A DNA stretch of 64,000 bases from Caprella mutica (taxonomy: Eukaryota > Arthropoda > Malacostraca > Amphipoda > Caprellidae). The notes under the pieces were generated by a model that was given only the letters and a program-made list of their open reading frames with translations, was not told the origin of the DNA and ran no database searches. The stretch is from NCBI GenBank assembly GCA_947561585.1, contig CANNZV010001036.1:1-64000 (forward strand), written 5' to 3'. The translations under genes and the position numbers were made by a program. The first letter of the stretch is position 1; each line of letters opens with the position of its first letter. Positions 45,695 through 57,204 of the stretch are shown here, one piece after another.

Positions 45695-48600
45695 ATAATC
45701 GAGTCGAACGAATTTACGATAGAAATAGTAACTTATTTCAACATCATCTGTAAATATATTAGGCCATTTTTGTGGAATTCAAAAATAAATTCATAATTCC
45801 AAAATAAAATGATTCGTTATTTTGATTTTGAACTCCGAATGATTGCGATTGGATATTATAGGTAATGTTTTATATGATAACTCCTTGTCTGCCAGTGAAG
45901 GTAAATCCAGTTCTCATTCATTATCAAGAGCACTCTCGTAGTAGTGCATGAGGTGAATGAACCTTGTGAATTGTGAACTGAGATCAATTTTTATATTTTT
46001 CTTACATCTACTAATCAATAGTCAATACCTAGAAAATCATTGTCGTAGGAAGATCCATAAACATATTAGCTATGATTTATATTTCTGCAGTTATGACGGA
46101 CACCAATTAAGATAAATGTTAAGGGGATGAACCCATCAAATTCGGTGAAAATTATTATTTCTTTAATATAAAAAAAGAGTCTATAGGTAGTGGGTTTCCA
46201 AATTGCTAACTTTTTGGGGCTACCAGCACTAGAACTCTCTCTAGAGTGGTGAAAAATCTTGATTTTTTTCAAAATCATGGATTTATTCACAATCATGGAT
46301 TTTTCGTCAAAATCATGGAATTTCCTTCAAAATCATGGATTTTTTGTTAGAACTTCTACAAGGATTCTAAAACTGTCTTCGTGCTGGTTTTTACATACAT
46401 CTTTTTAGATTTCCATTCTTCTGAAATTTTCGAATAATTTTTCATCTATAAAATCTCGATTTTATCAAAAACGAATGCCAAATTCGAAAAAGTTACATGA
46501 TCAAAAATTTTTTTTTTGCCAAGTTGCATATAATTAGGCAAGTTTCAGAACAATCAGTCCATAATTTGAAAAGTTTTTCTGATATGTGGGTCTAGCTCAA
46601 TTTTAGGAGTGGTTGATTTGGGTGCGTCTGGCTGGAGAACCCCATCACTGAAAATGTCAGTGGCAGTGATTTATAATGATACCTGGGGTTTTGCTGGATA
46701 CAATACAATGAATTTCAAGTGGTTAACTTCCGAACTGATCAAGCGCAATTTTTAGCATGGTCTATTTTGGTGCATCTGCGGCAGTGGTTGTACATGACAT
46801 TAATTGTGAATATTTTTCAAAAAGTTTCAAGTGGTAACGTTCCGTGCTGATCTAACCCATATTTAATTACCATGAAATATCCACTCATGACCACACCCAC
46901 CAGGTGAGACCCGGCAGATGTACACTGTACAGATCCAAGGTCGGTCATTGGTGACAGATACTCTGATATTATTAGAAATTGGTAACCTTCCCATCTAGGC
47001 TAACTCCCTTGGATTCCCGTTCTATAGTGAATAAGTAAAAGAGCAAAGTCCCTAAAATGTTTCCTCGAGGAAAACTGCACGATATATTAGCCTCATCAGA
47101 GACAGCACCAACAACAATCGTACACTTGACTGTGCTTACGGGAGGACAAATTGGAACGGAACTAGGTTTCCACCAAGGCTCTCACTCGTCAGTAAAAGTG
47201 ATTTAACGGTAATATAAGTGATTCATTGAATATAGCGACCAAATGATTGCAAAAAAAAAAAGAATTGCAAACTGCATAACCCAATTTAAATTGACTCATC
47301 GGGAAACCAAATATTTTTTATGGCGATTGTGATAAATATACAAATGTTTTTTATCGTAATTCATTATACTATCGTAAATTATTTCATAGAATCTCGATAG
47401 ATAAATCTGATGAAAGAACATAAGCATATAATACATTTAAGGTAGATTGTGATCAAATATTGTTATATGTTGATAGATGATATTTTAATATAGATCATTA
47501 TTACAAATCATAATACAAGATAATTATTTTTCGCAATTTGGAATTACTTATTAGGTAACCCATAGATTGATTCAAATATTTGACAAGGCAATTGTTAATT
47601 TGATAAACTTATGGTGTATTTATTTCGAACATCTCTATTTTGATTGCAAGAAGTATTCAAAGAATTTCATCCGCCATTGTAAGGGGACACTACAAATCTT
47701 AACCAATAACAGGTGACCAGTCCTTTTGCCAAAAACACATTCGTCGCACGACAATTTCACCGAAAACACATTCGTCGAAAATAAAAAAACACTTTACGTT
47801 ATAAATATAAAGAGTTATTGTCCACCTAAGGTAAGGTTAGCGGTCCGATTGGAGGGGGTTTTGGGGTTGGGGTCTCGCCCTCCCCGGCCAGGTTTAATAG
47901 TGACAAAATGCATAATTTACTGTGTTTTATTATACAATAAGTGGTGACCGAAAAACTCGCCGCCGGTCAATTCGCCGTTGGACATTTCGCTGCGGACAAT
48001 TCGCTGTGAGGGCAAATCGCCGCTAGGACAATTCAGCGCTAGGACAATTCACCGCAAACATCTCGCGGTCTGATATAAGTTTTACCGCCGTGTTCACCAT
48101 TCATATATTCATAAAAATATAAGCTGCGTGTTGTAAATTAATTATCAAATTTTCTTTCAAATTTCAGTATTTGAAAATATTTTAATTTCCATTTCTAAAG
48201 TTGAATTCAATGTTCTTTTAAACTATTATATAAACATTGTGTGTGCTGTAAATTAACAATAACTTTTTCTTCGTTATATTTGAAAGTATTTTGCTAAAAA
48301 TAATTTGCAATTGGAAAGAAAACAAGTTCTGGTGTCTTCTTAATACGTTTAATGACTTATAAAAATTACTTTAGTTTAAAACTAGTACATCAGTTAAAAT
48401 AAAGGTTATTTAACTACGAATTATTCTTAGATTTTTGTCTTAGTTAGGCTGATAAGTTACATTTACTATCACCTCTTCATTTTCCTCTTCTATTCGTGAG
48501 TGCAGTCGCCGGTGCTTGTGTTCCTTTTCATATCATTCCTTAGTAAGTGACTGCATCCACGAAGTAGCTTTTTTGTATCCATAAGCATTTCCACGGACTG

Positions 48601-49450
48601 GTGGTTGGTGCTTTTGTTCAAGGAGTCACTTTGCTTTCTGACTTCTTCTTCTTGTCCCTTGTATTTAACTTCCTTTGACGTCACTAGAAAGCCCTTCGTT
48701 TCAAAGCAGACGGTTCAATGCTTCGAAATTTATATTAATAGTTCAAATTTTTATTCTCACAGATATAATAAAAGAAACCTAATTAATTGAAATAATGAAA
48801 TTTGTCCACTACAGTTTTATTTCAATCTTGAGCGTATAGAAACAAAACCAATCATGTCCAAATTTATAATATTTTTAAATATATGCAAATGATGTATACG
48901 CCGGCAAAACATAAATCACGCAGCGAGTTGTCCTGGCGGCCAGTTGTCCTAGCGGCGAGTTGTCCTGATGGCTAATTGTCCACGGCGAGTTGTCCGGCGA
49001 CGAGTTGTCATAGAACCACAATAAGTAACCTTATTTAGGTAAATAATTGTCATTTTTTCGGTGAAATTGTTTTCAGTGAAAGGACCTAGAACCCCAATTA
49101 CCATATGGAATCAACCCAGGTTTAAATGTATCAATGGGTTGTAATATTTCTCAAACATACATTACAAATTCTGCATTCTACGATTAATTCCAACACTTCA
49201 AGCTTCCTTGATGTAATATAGACAGTTTGAGAAATCCATACTACAGTAGTAAGAGTAATTTGAAAGAAAATGTTACTGTTTAAACAATTCATAGAAATTG
49301 TGACCAGTTATTAATATATATAAGGAAGAAAAACTAACAATAATGACACTTAAGAATTTGAGATCGTTAAATTTTTTTTTCATAATTTTTTTTTCATAAT
49401 TTTTTTCATTTCTTGCCTACCTATATTTGAAAATTTGGTTTCATTCCGAA
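45695..49450. other. Array spacer, A-type, between genes 6 and 7
   Basis: No gene. Empty TA site at 46604-46605, roughly 145-bp tandem units at about 46610-46860, no hAT insertion, and the second copy of the tandem-armed foldback. Confidence 0.7.
47711..49092. mobile_element. Foldback element with tandem-repeat arms (GGCGAGTTGTCC family), copy 2
   Basis: Same ends and site as the copy at 37609, about 30 bp shorter through small deletions including one near 48745. Both arms are kept. Co-duplicated with the gene 4/6 spacer. Confidence 0.75.
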
Positions 49451-49624
49451 CCACGAGAATGCTAAAAGAAATTAGTTGAAGAAGCATGCAGCTCAATAAT
49501 TTACTACAGTCGCTTGCTGAAGATACTTAATCCTTTTCCATGTACACTAACAGATAGGGAATAAGAGAGATTGTAGAGTGTAGAGTTAAAGTTCATGTTT
49601 TCAACGTCTTGAAGAGTTCCAGAC

Positions 49625-49658
49625 TATATAACAGGTACGCGTTAACACTGGAGTCACA
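49625..49658 (+). promoter_or_regulatory. Gene 7 core promoter (type B)
   Basis: TATATAA at 49625, initiator A at 49656 (31 bp). The GAGA tract is weakened to AAGAGAGATTGTAGAG. Confidence 0.6.
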
Positions 49659-49678
49659 GAACCATTCCTACTTCCATC

Positions 49679-51331
49679 ATGTTCACTAAGGTAAGAAAAA
49701 GCTATCAATTGTGAATGAGAATGTAAGTTCACTAGGTCTGACATTCAACTTGTTGATGTAGGGAAAACTGAATCGTTGGATTAATCCATAAGTGATATAA
49801 TTGTGAGAACATGTCAGTTCAAGTGAATTTTTTATTAATGATAGGAATTACATTCTTCATTGCATTTTAAGAATGAGTAGTAAACTGAGTGATATTTTAG
49901 TTTGTTTATAGGTATTAAGAAATGTAATTTAACCAAAATTCTATTTATGGTGATTTAGTTGAATTTCCTCAGCCTTACTTTATTTATTACCTTACTTTAT
50001 ACCAGATAAATTTAAATATACTGTATTTGTATTTATTCATTGTATATGTATAATCAATATATTTTTCTTACTCGTGAATATAATTTAGGACCACTGTGCC
50101 CATAAAGGTTACGTTTCTATAAATACAGTAAACAGAGCATAAGGTTTTGGAGATATTGATCCTGCCGCATAAGTTTCTATCGATACAGTGCTGCAAGCGT
50201 AATGTTTTTTCGGATAATGTGTTTAATGATTACTCTTCTCTGATTGGTCGGTAAGAAGAAGGAACCAACAGGGGGCTGAGTTCTAAATGGATAATGATCC
50301 ACCCTCTGTTGGCTCCTCCTCCATTTACATAGTTTTGATTTGAAATAAATTAAATTTCAAACAATAAGAACTTAGAAAACCCTCAACATAGATGGCTGTA
50401 ATGTAGTTTGATGTATCTACTAAATTGTTGTACAACACATTTAATGGATATTTATTGACATAACAGGGGGTTCGAGGGGACAGAAAGCCCCATATAAAGT
50501 TATGGTCAATCTCTATAGCCAATCAATGAGATAGTAACCATAAAATTAATACTCTAGAAAACCTATTGGACACAGGCATTTAATTTTCCATTTCCTGTTC
50601 TTAACCAATTCCACTTCCCAGGTCGCCATTATCTCTTGCTTGGCTTTCGTAGCCGTGGCTCAGCCCGATAGAACACCAGCAAATAATTATGGAGCTCCTC
50701 AGCAGCAAACCTACCAGCCACCTCAGACTTACGAAGAGCCCCGTCCTTCCTACTCCAACAGGCAGCCATCTTACCAATCACAAGAGAAAGAGGTGGGATT
50801 GGTGATATCTCTAAATTTTGATTCATGCAATTTTTTATGATTATATATACAGTAGTATTTGACATATTTAAAATATGCAAAAAACTAATATAGTTTGAAG
50901 CTTGAATTCAACAACATGATTTTTTTTCTGAATTTATTTGGTATTTATCTTATCCACAGGAGGGTATGCCTTTTGATTTCGGATACGCAGTTCAAGATGA
51001 GTACACCGGTAACGATTTCGGACACAACTCCAACTCTGATGGCAAAGTAACTACCGGAGAATACCGCGTCCTGCTTCCCGATGGACGTACTCAGATCGTT
51101 ACTTACACTGCTGATCATTACAACGGTTTCCAGGCTGAAGTTACTTACGAAGGAGAAGCTCGTCCTTACGAACCTCAGCCAAGTGCTTCTTACAATGAGC
51201 CAAGGAACCAGTACAAGGCTCCCCGTCAACAAAACCAGTACGAGGCTCCCCGTCAGCAAAACCAGTATGAGGCTCCCAAACCCACCAATACTTACCAGCA
51301 ACCTAAAGAACAGACAGGATATGGGTTCTAA
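49679..51331 (+). CDS. Gene 7: pro-resilin-like cuticle protein, type B (184 aa, 3 exons)
   Basis: Exons 49679-49690, 50622-50792 and 50960-51331; introns 931 and 167 bp. Same plan as gene 5. One change just after the signal peptide: PDRTPANNY where other copies have PDRRPANNY. The tail has the three-unit form YKAPRQQNQ, YEAPRQQNQ, YEAPKPTN. The RR domain matches the array consensus. Intron 1 carries the CCAAT/GGCTCCTC repeat at 50164-50326. The first poly(A) signal is at 51429; the second has become AAGTAAA. Confidence 0.92.
50164..50326 (+). repeat. CCAAT/GGCTCCTC repeat in type-B intron 1, copy in gene 7
   Basis: Same element as 40101-40260 with few substitutions. Confidence 0.62.
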
Positions 51332-52190
51332 ATAATCGATCGAGTCGAACGAAATTTACGATAGAAATAGTAATTTGTTTCAGCCATCATCTGTAAATAT
51401 ATCCAGCCATGTTTTATGGAATTTCCAAAATAAAAATATAATTCCAAAGTAAAATGATTCATTATTTTCATTTTGAACTCTGAATGATTGCGATTTGATA
51501 TTGTAAGTAATGTTTTCTATGATAACTCCTTGTCTGCCAGTGAAGGTAAATCCAGTTCTCATTCATTAATAAGAGCAATCTCGTTGTAATGCATGAGGTG
51601 AATGAATCTTGTGAATTATGAACTGAGATTAGTTTTTATATTTTTCTTACATCTATTGCTCAATAGTCAATACCTAGAAATTATAGTCGAAGGAAGATCT
51701 AAGAAATAGAATTTTTGATTTGTATTCCGAAAGTTATCACGAATATCAATTAAAATAAATGTTGAGATGATTGACCCATCAAATTTGGTGAAAATTATAT
51801 TTTTTTTAAGAAAAAGGGTTTTCGATATCCCAAATATTTTGAAGCTACGAGCACTAGAGGGGTGAAAAATCATGAATTTTTTAGAATTGCTTAACCAAAG
51901 AAAACGGGAAGGAAAATGAAATAAATCGGTCCCTAGTTTTGCTAGAAATGTTTCAAGAATTATAAAACTGTCTTTTCCAGCATTTATGCTCTAAGACTTA
52001 TATATATTCCTTGAAATTTACGAATAATTTTATGATATCGATTTCTTCAAAAACTAACTAATGCAAAAATTGAGAAATTTACACGAACAAAATGTGATTT
52101 CTTAGCGAAGTTACATATACTTTTGGCAAATTTCCAAATAATTAGTCAGTAAATAATTTTTTTTCCTGAAATATCGGTCCAGCTCAATCT

Positions 52191-52512
52191 TATCCAATTG
52201 AAAATAGGAGCGGATTCGAAGCAGTGATTAAGCCGATCAAAGTACTCACCATGGCTGCCAGGTAGCAGCGAGAGCGCAGTGTGGAGCCAAACTGACCACT
52301 TTGAGAGCTAATTCTTCTCTGGTGTAACTGCGCAGACTTACTCTGTACAACTGCTCCTATTTGACTAGCACGCTTCCTAACTGCGGATACAAGGCCCTCA
52401 AAGCGGTCAGTTTGAATCCCACGCTGCGCTCTTGCTGCTCCCTGACTGCCATGATGATTGCCTCGATCAGCTTATCCGCTGCCTTGAACCTGCTCCTATT
52501 TTCACTTGGGTA
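52191..52512. mobile_element. 466-bp foldback element, internally deleted to about 322 bp
   Basis: Ends are intact. The hairpin centre is missing: GGATACAAGGCCCT joins directly to CAAAGCGGTCAGTTTG, removing about 144 bp. Both deletion breakpoints carry GCCCT, so loss by microhomology at the hairpin is likely. Confidence 0.8.
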
Positions 52513-53671
52513 GGAGTGGTCGATTTGGGTGTATCTAGCATGGAAACCCCATCACTTAAAATGTTTGGCAGTGATCTATAATGATACTTGGGGCTTTGCT
52601 GGATATTTTACAATGAGTTTCAAGTGGTAACCTTCCGAGCTGATCAAGAGCAATTTATGGCATTGTCGACTTGGGTGGGTCTGGCAGTGGTACCCCACTT
52701 CTGAATTAGTCCGGCAGTGGTTGTACATGATACTTAGGGTTATACTGAAGATTTTGAAACAAGCTTCAAGTGGTAAGCCTCCGAGCTGATCTAGCCCATA
52801 TTTAACTACCATGGAATACCAGCTCATGACAACACCCACCAGGCGAGAACCGGCAAATGTTATAATCTTAGGTCGGTCATTGGTGCTAGATACTCTTGAT
52901 ACTATTATAAAATAGTAACATTTCCAGCTAGGCTGACTCTTCTGGAATATAGGTTTAAAATGAATAAGAAAAAGAGTAAAGTCCCAGAAATGTTTCCTTG
53001 AGGAAAAACACACGATATATTAGCTTCATCAGAGACTGCCAACAATCATACACTTCACTCTGCTTACGGGAGGACAAGTAGGAACAGAACAAGATTTATA
53101 TTGAGCCCCTCACACGTTATTATAAGTGATATACGGTAATATAAAGGATTTATTGAATTTAGGGACCGAAAGACTGTCAAAAAAGATTCGAAAACTTCAT
53201 AATTCTCACTTAAATTGACTTTTCGGGAGACTATTTATTAATGACTATTATGATAAATATACATATAATTTTACTGTATTTCATTATACTATCTTAAATT
53301 GTCGAAAATAATCTCTATTGAAATGTCCGACGAAACGAAAGAACATAAGCATCTTTAACAGTTAATTAAGGTAGATTTTAATCTATTAATGTTGTATGTA
53401 GATAGATGTTATTGTATATCATGGAACATAATTATAGATCATAATCGAACTAATAAAATGTTAGAGATTTGGGATTACGAATTGGGTAATCCACAGTTTG
53501 ATTTGAAATATCTGACAAGGCTCTTCTAAATTTGTTAAATTAAGGTGAATTAACTTCGAACTTATAAACTTTGTATGCAAGTTGTATTTATCGAATTCCA
53601 TCCGCCATTTCAAGGGGACACTACAAATTTTAACCATATGACCACATAGGATCTACTCAGGCTTATATATA

Positions 53672-54674
53672 CAGTATGGGCCACAAAAATGCTTCCTCTT
53701 TTTCAAATACTCATAAATCGTTAACCAATGGACGTAAAAACTGTTTCTGGGTCTCTTTTTTTCCACCTCTTATTGTACTATTAACTATTCAAACCTTTTT
53801 CTAAATGAAGGACATAGTTTAAGAACAGGTCAGCAAAAAGTGAGGGTGATTATCATTGTCATTGTGCGAAGGTTATTCATAGAGCTAACTCTGTGATTTT
53901 TCTTACTAAAAGGCAGTGAATAGAAGGAAAAAATTATAATGGTATACATTTTAATACAGAGTGTTTACAATTATTCCTTAGAAACTATTTAGAAATAGAA
54001 CAACTTCAGTTACATTTTGATCTCATCGAAGTTTTCACTATGAATATTCGTTCTTCGCTGGTTCATTACATGGTTAAGGCTCGCTTCACACTTGCATTTT
54101 TAACAGAGCGGAAAAAAGTTCTTCCTAAAATGCGTTCACACATGCGTTTTTTCATCGTTGAAGTTAAAATTTGATGTGATTTTTCTATCATCGATAAAAA
54201 AATAAGTGTAAACACATTTTAAGAAGAGCTTTCTTCTGCGGTGTTAAAAATGCAAGTGTGAAGCGGATCTTAACCATGCAATAAACAAGCGAAGAACGAA
54301 TATTCATAGTGAAAACTTCAATGAGATCAAAATGTCAATGAAATTGTTCTATTTCAAAATAGTTTCTAAGGTAGAAGTGTAAGCACCCTGTATTAAAATG
54401 TCTACCATTGTTATTTTTTTCTTTATTCACTGCCTTTTAGTAAGTAAAATAACAGAGTTAGCTCTACGAATAACCTTCGCGCAAAGACAAAAATAATCAC
54501 CCTCACTCTTTACTTACCTGTTCTTAAACTATGTCCATCAGTTAAAAATAGTTTTTACCAGTTAATAGTACAATAAGAGGCGGAGAAAAAATGAACAGGA
54601 GACAGTTTTTTTGTCGATTGGTTAACGATTTACAAGTATTTGAAAAAGCAGAAACATTTTTGTGGCCAATACTG
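53672..54674. mobile_element. 1-kb mariner-type foldback element, private to this spacer
   Basis: CAGTATGGGCCACAAAAATG at the left is inverted at the right (CATTTTTGTGGCCAATACTG), with TA flanking both. The arms pair over several hundred bp (GGTTAACGATTTACAAGTAT against ATACTCATAAATCGTTAACC). No open frame. Spacers before genes 4 and 6 show the uninterrupted site. A second element is nested at the centre. Confidence 0.82.
54078..54269. mobile_element. TTAA-site MITE nested at the centre of the 1-kb foldback
   Basis: GGCTCGCTTCACACTTGCAT and ATGCAAGTGTGAAGCGGATC are inverted ends. TTAA stands directly on each side (54074-54077 and 54270-54273). Removing the element restores the palindrome CATGGTTAACCATG at the foldback centre. 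TTAA duplication is the signature of piggyBac-type transposition. Related to 9455-9660. Confidence 0.75.
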
Positions 54675-54909
54675 TATAGTAATCAATGACAATATTTCGC
54701 TAACATAAATCAATAATTCTGTTTTCTCCGATTCCAATGCTTCAAGCTTCCTCGTTGTAATAAAAACAGTTTGAGAAATATTTACTTGTTAGAATAATTT
54801 GAAATAAAATAATGTTATTTAAATATTCCAAAAGAAATTGCGACCAATTATAATTATTTATCTAGATGTACGGGTACCCATAGAGCACATAACTTCGCCA
54901 CCACTTATA

Positions 54910-55090
54910 TTTCTTACATTTATAACATTGACCATCAATTAATCCTTGAGTTATGAATGACCTTGACCTTTGACCTGTTCGCTCCCAAAGTTCAATCAAA
55001 TAGCTCCTGGATAATAACCATTCGTCCCTCCAAATTTCCGGTAATTTGGTTGAATACTTTGAGTTATGCGAATAACAAGATTACAAATAG
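54910..55090 (-). promoter_or_regulatory. Repeat with FTZ-F1-like and DR1-like motifs upstream of gene 8
   Basis: TGACCTTGACCTTTGACCT at 54958-54976; the FTZ-F1-like and DR1 parts are both kept. It lies about 540 bp before the TATA box. Confidence 0.4.
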
Positions 55091-55512
55091 GTATATGAAT
55101 GCCGACCAAAATATCACCTTCTGCAATTTGCAAAGGTAGTAAGTATAAGAACAACAATTCTGAAACACAATATTCAAAGAGTGCAAATTTTTTTCGTAAT
55201 TACTACTTTAAGAAAGAAAACATAGTTCTTTTTTTATATAAATAACTAATATTATTTTGTTTCTAGTCGAACTAAACTTGAAAATTTGGTGTTACGCCGA
55301 TCCCAGAGTATGCCAAAAGAAATCAATTGAGGAAACATGTAGCTCATTAATAATCTTTGTTGTTTTTAAGTACTTGGCTTCAAACTACAGTCACTTGCTG
55401 AAGATACCTCCTTATTCTCAGTGTACAGACACAGGAAACACACGAGGAAGTAAGAGTGAGAGAGACTGTAGAGTTCAAGCTCGTGTTTTCAATGTCTTGA
55501 AAACTTCCAGAC

Positions 55513-55546
55513 TATATAACAGGTACGCGTTAACACTGGAGTCACA
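55513..55546 (+). promoter_or_regulatory. Gene 8 core promoter (type A)
   Basis: TATATAA at 55513, initiator A at 55544 (31 bp). Shares CTTGAAAACTTCCAG with gene 4, where the others read CTTGAAGAGTTCCAG, so genes 4 and 8 are close relatives here. Confidence 0.63.
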
Positions 55547-55566
55547 GAACCATTCCTACTTCCATC

Positions 55567-56644
55567 ATGTTCACTAAGGTAAGAAAAAGCTATCTATTTT
55601 GAATGAGAATGTAGTTCACTAGGTCTTCCATTCAAATTATCGACGTTGTGGGAAAAAGTGAATTGTTGTGCAAAAAATAAATAGTGATCTAATAGTGAAA
55701 GTGTTTCTCATCAATTTATGCCTTCTGCCTAACCCTCTCAAAGGTCAATCTAGTCGAGCAGTCTTTGAAATATCGTTCAAAATATCAAAATATAGTGTAT
55801 AATAATAAATATGAATTATAATTACAAATTTTCAACCTTATAATCTTATGACCATCTGTTTAATTTCATCAGATTAGAATCAGAGTGATCAATAACCTAC
55901 AGTTTAAAAAGCCTTAAATTCTTTATTTTTTTCTATCACAATTCTACTTCCAGGTTGCTATTATCTCTTGCTTGGCTTTCGTAGCCGTGTCTCAGCCCGA
56001 TAGAAGACCTGCAAATAATTATGGAGCTCCTCAGCAGCAAACATACCAGCCACCTCAGACCTACGAAGAGCCCCGTCCTTCCTACTCCAACAGGCAGCCA
56101 TCTTACCAATCACAAGAGAAAGAGGTGGGAGTAGTAAAATCGCTCCATAGTCATTTACGTAGATTTTTATGATTATATATAAAATTTCTGACATATTGAA
56201 AATATGCAAAAGATCAATAGTTTGAAGTTTGAACAGAATGGTTATTGTGTGTCTATATATTTTTAGATTCTGATTTCATTGGTTTCTCTAAATTCACAGG
56301 AGGGTATGCCTTTTGATTTCGGATACGCAGTTCAAGATGAGTACACCGGTAACGATTTCGGACACAACTCCAACTCCGATGGCAAATTAACTACCGGAGA
56401 ATACCGCGTCCTGCTTCCCGATGGACGTACTCAGATCGTTACTTACACTGCTGATCATTACAACGGTTTCCAAGCTGAAGTTACTTATGAAGGAGAAGCT
56501 CGTCCTTACGAACCTCAGCCAAGTGCTTCTTACAACGAGCCAAGGAACCAGTACAAGGCTCCCCGTCAACAAAACCAGTACGAGGCTCCTAAACCCACCA
56601 ACACTTACCAGCAACCTAAAGAACAGACAGGATATGGGTTCTAA
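55567..56644 (+). CDS. Gene 8: pro-resilin-like cuticle protein, type A (175 aa, 3 exons)
   Basis: Exons 55567-55578, 55954-56124 and 56300-56644; introns 375 and 175 bp. The signal peptide ends FVAVS instead of FVAVA, so the residue before the predicted cleavage is Ser, still acceptable for signal peptidase. The RR domain reads SDGKLTTGEYRV (Val to Leu) and otherwise matches the consensus, with YKAPRQQNQ and YEAPKPTN in the tail. Poly(A) signals at 56726 and 56745. Its 3' spacer is the most rearranged of the array, with a large foldback and a LINE remnant. Confidence 0.92.
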
Positions 56645-57204
56645 ATAATCGAGTCGAACGAAATTTACGATAGAAATAGTAATTTATTTCAGACATCATC
56701 TGTAAATGTATATGTGGATTTCCAAAATAAATATAAAATTTCAAAATAAAATGATTAGTTATTTTCATTTTGAACTGTGAATAATTGCTATTTGATATTA
56801 TAGGTAATGTTTTATATGATAACTCCTTGTCTGCCAGTGAAGGTAAATCCAGTTCTCATTCATTATCAAGAACACTCTCGTAGTAGGTATTGCATGAGGT
56901 GAATAAACTATACAAATAGTGAACTGAACAAGGTATATTAACTACTAAGTAAAGTATTGCGCAGGTTCATATCTAGATGAATTACAGTTTTTTTGTGAAA
57001 TACGTTCATATGAACGCATTATGTGACCCTGCGATTTTAGCTATATCGTAGGGATATAAGATAGATACAATATATACAACAGATGCCATGGAAAATGTAT
57101 TTACCGTTTGTATAGTATATAGCGTCTGTAATATAATGTTGCCAATGTATATTCATTCAAAGTTAATATATCTTGAATATTGCGTGAGCTCGTTCGTATG
57201 TGCG

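Larger units (their letters stand above)
51332..55256. other. Array spacer, B-type, between genes 7 and 8
   Basis: No gene. Contains a shortened copy of the 466-bp element and a private 1-kb nested foldback. A minus-strand open frame at 52576-53013 lies over the roughly 145-bp tandem units and is interrupted in the other spacers. Confidence 0.7.

Noticed and set aside
52576..53013. 145-codon minus-strand frame in the gene 7-8 spacer
   Set aside because: It lies over the roughly 145-bp imperfect tandem units. The homologous frames are broken in the other spacers, and no domain is recognisable.
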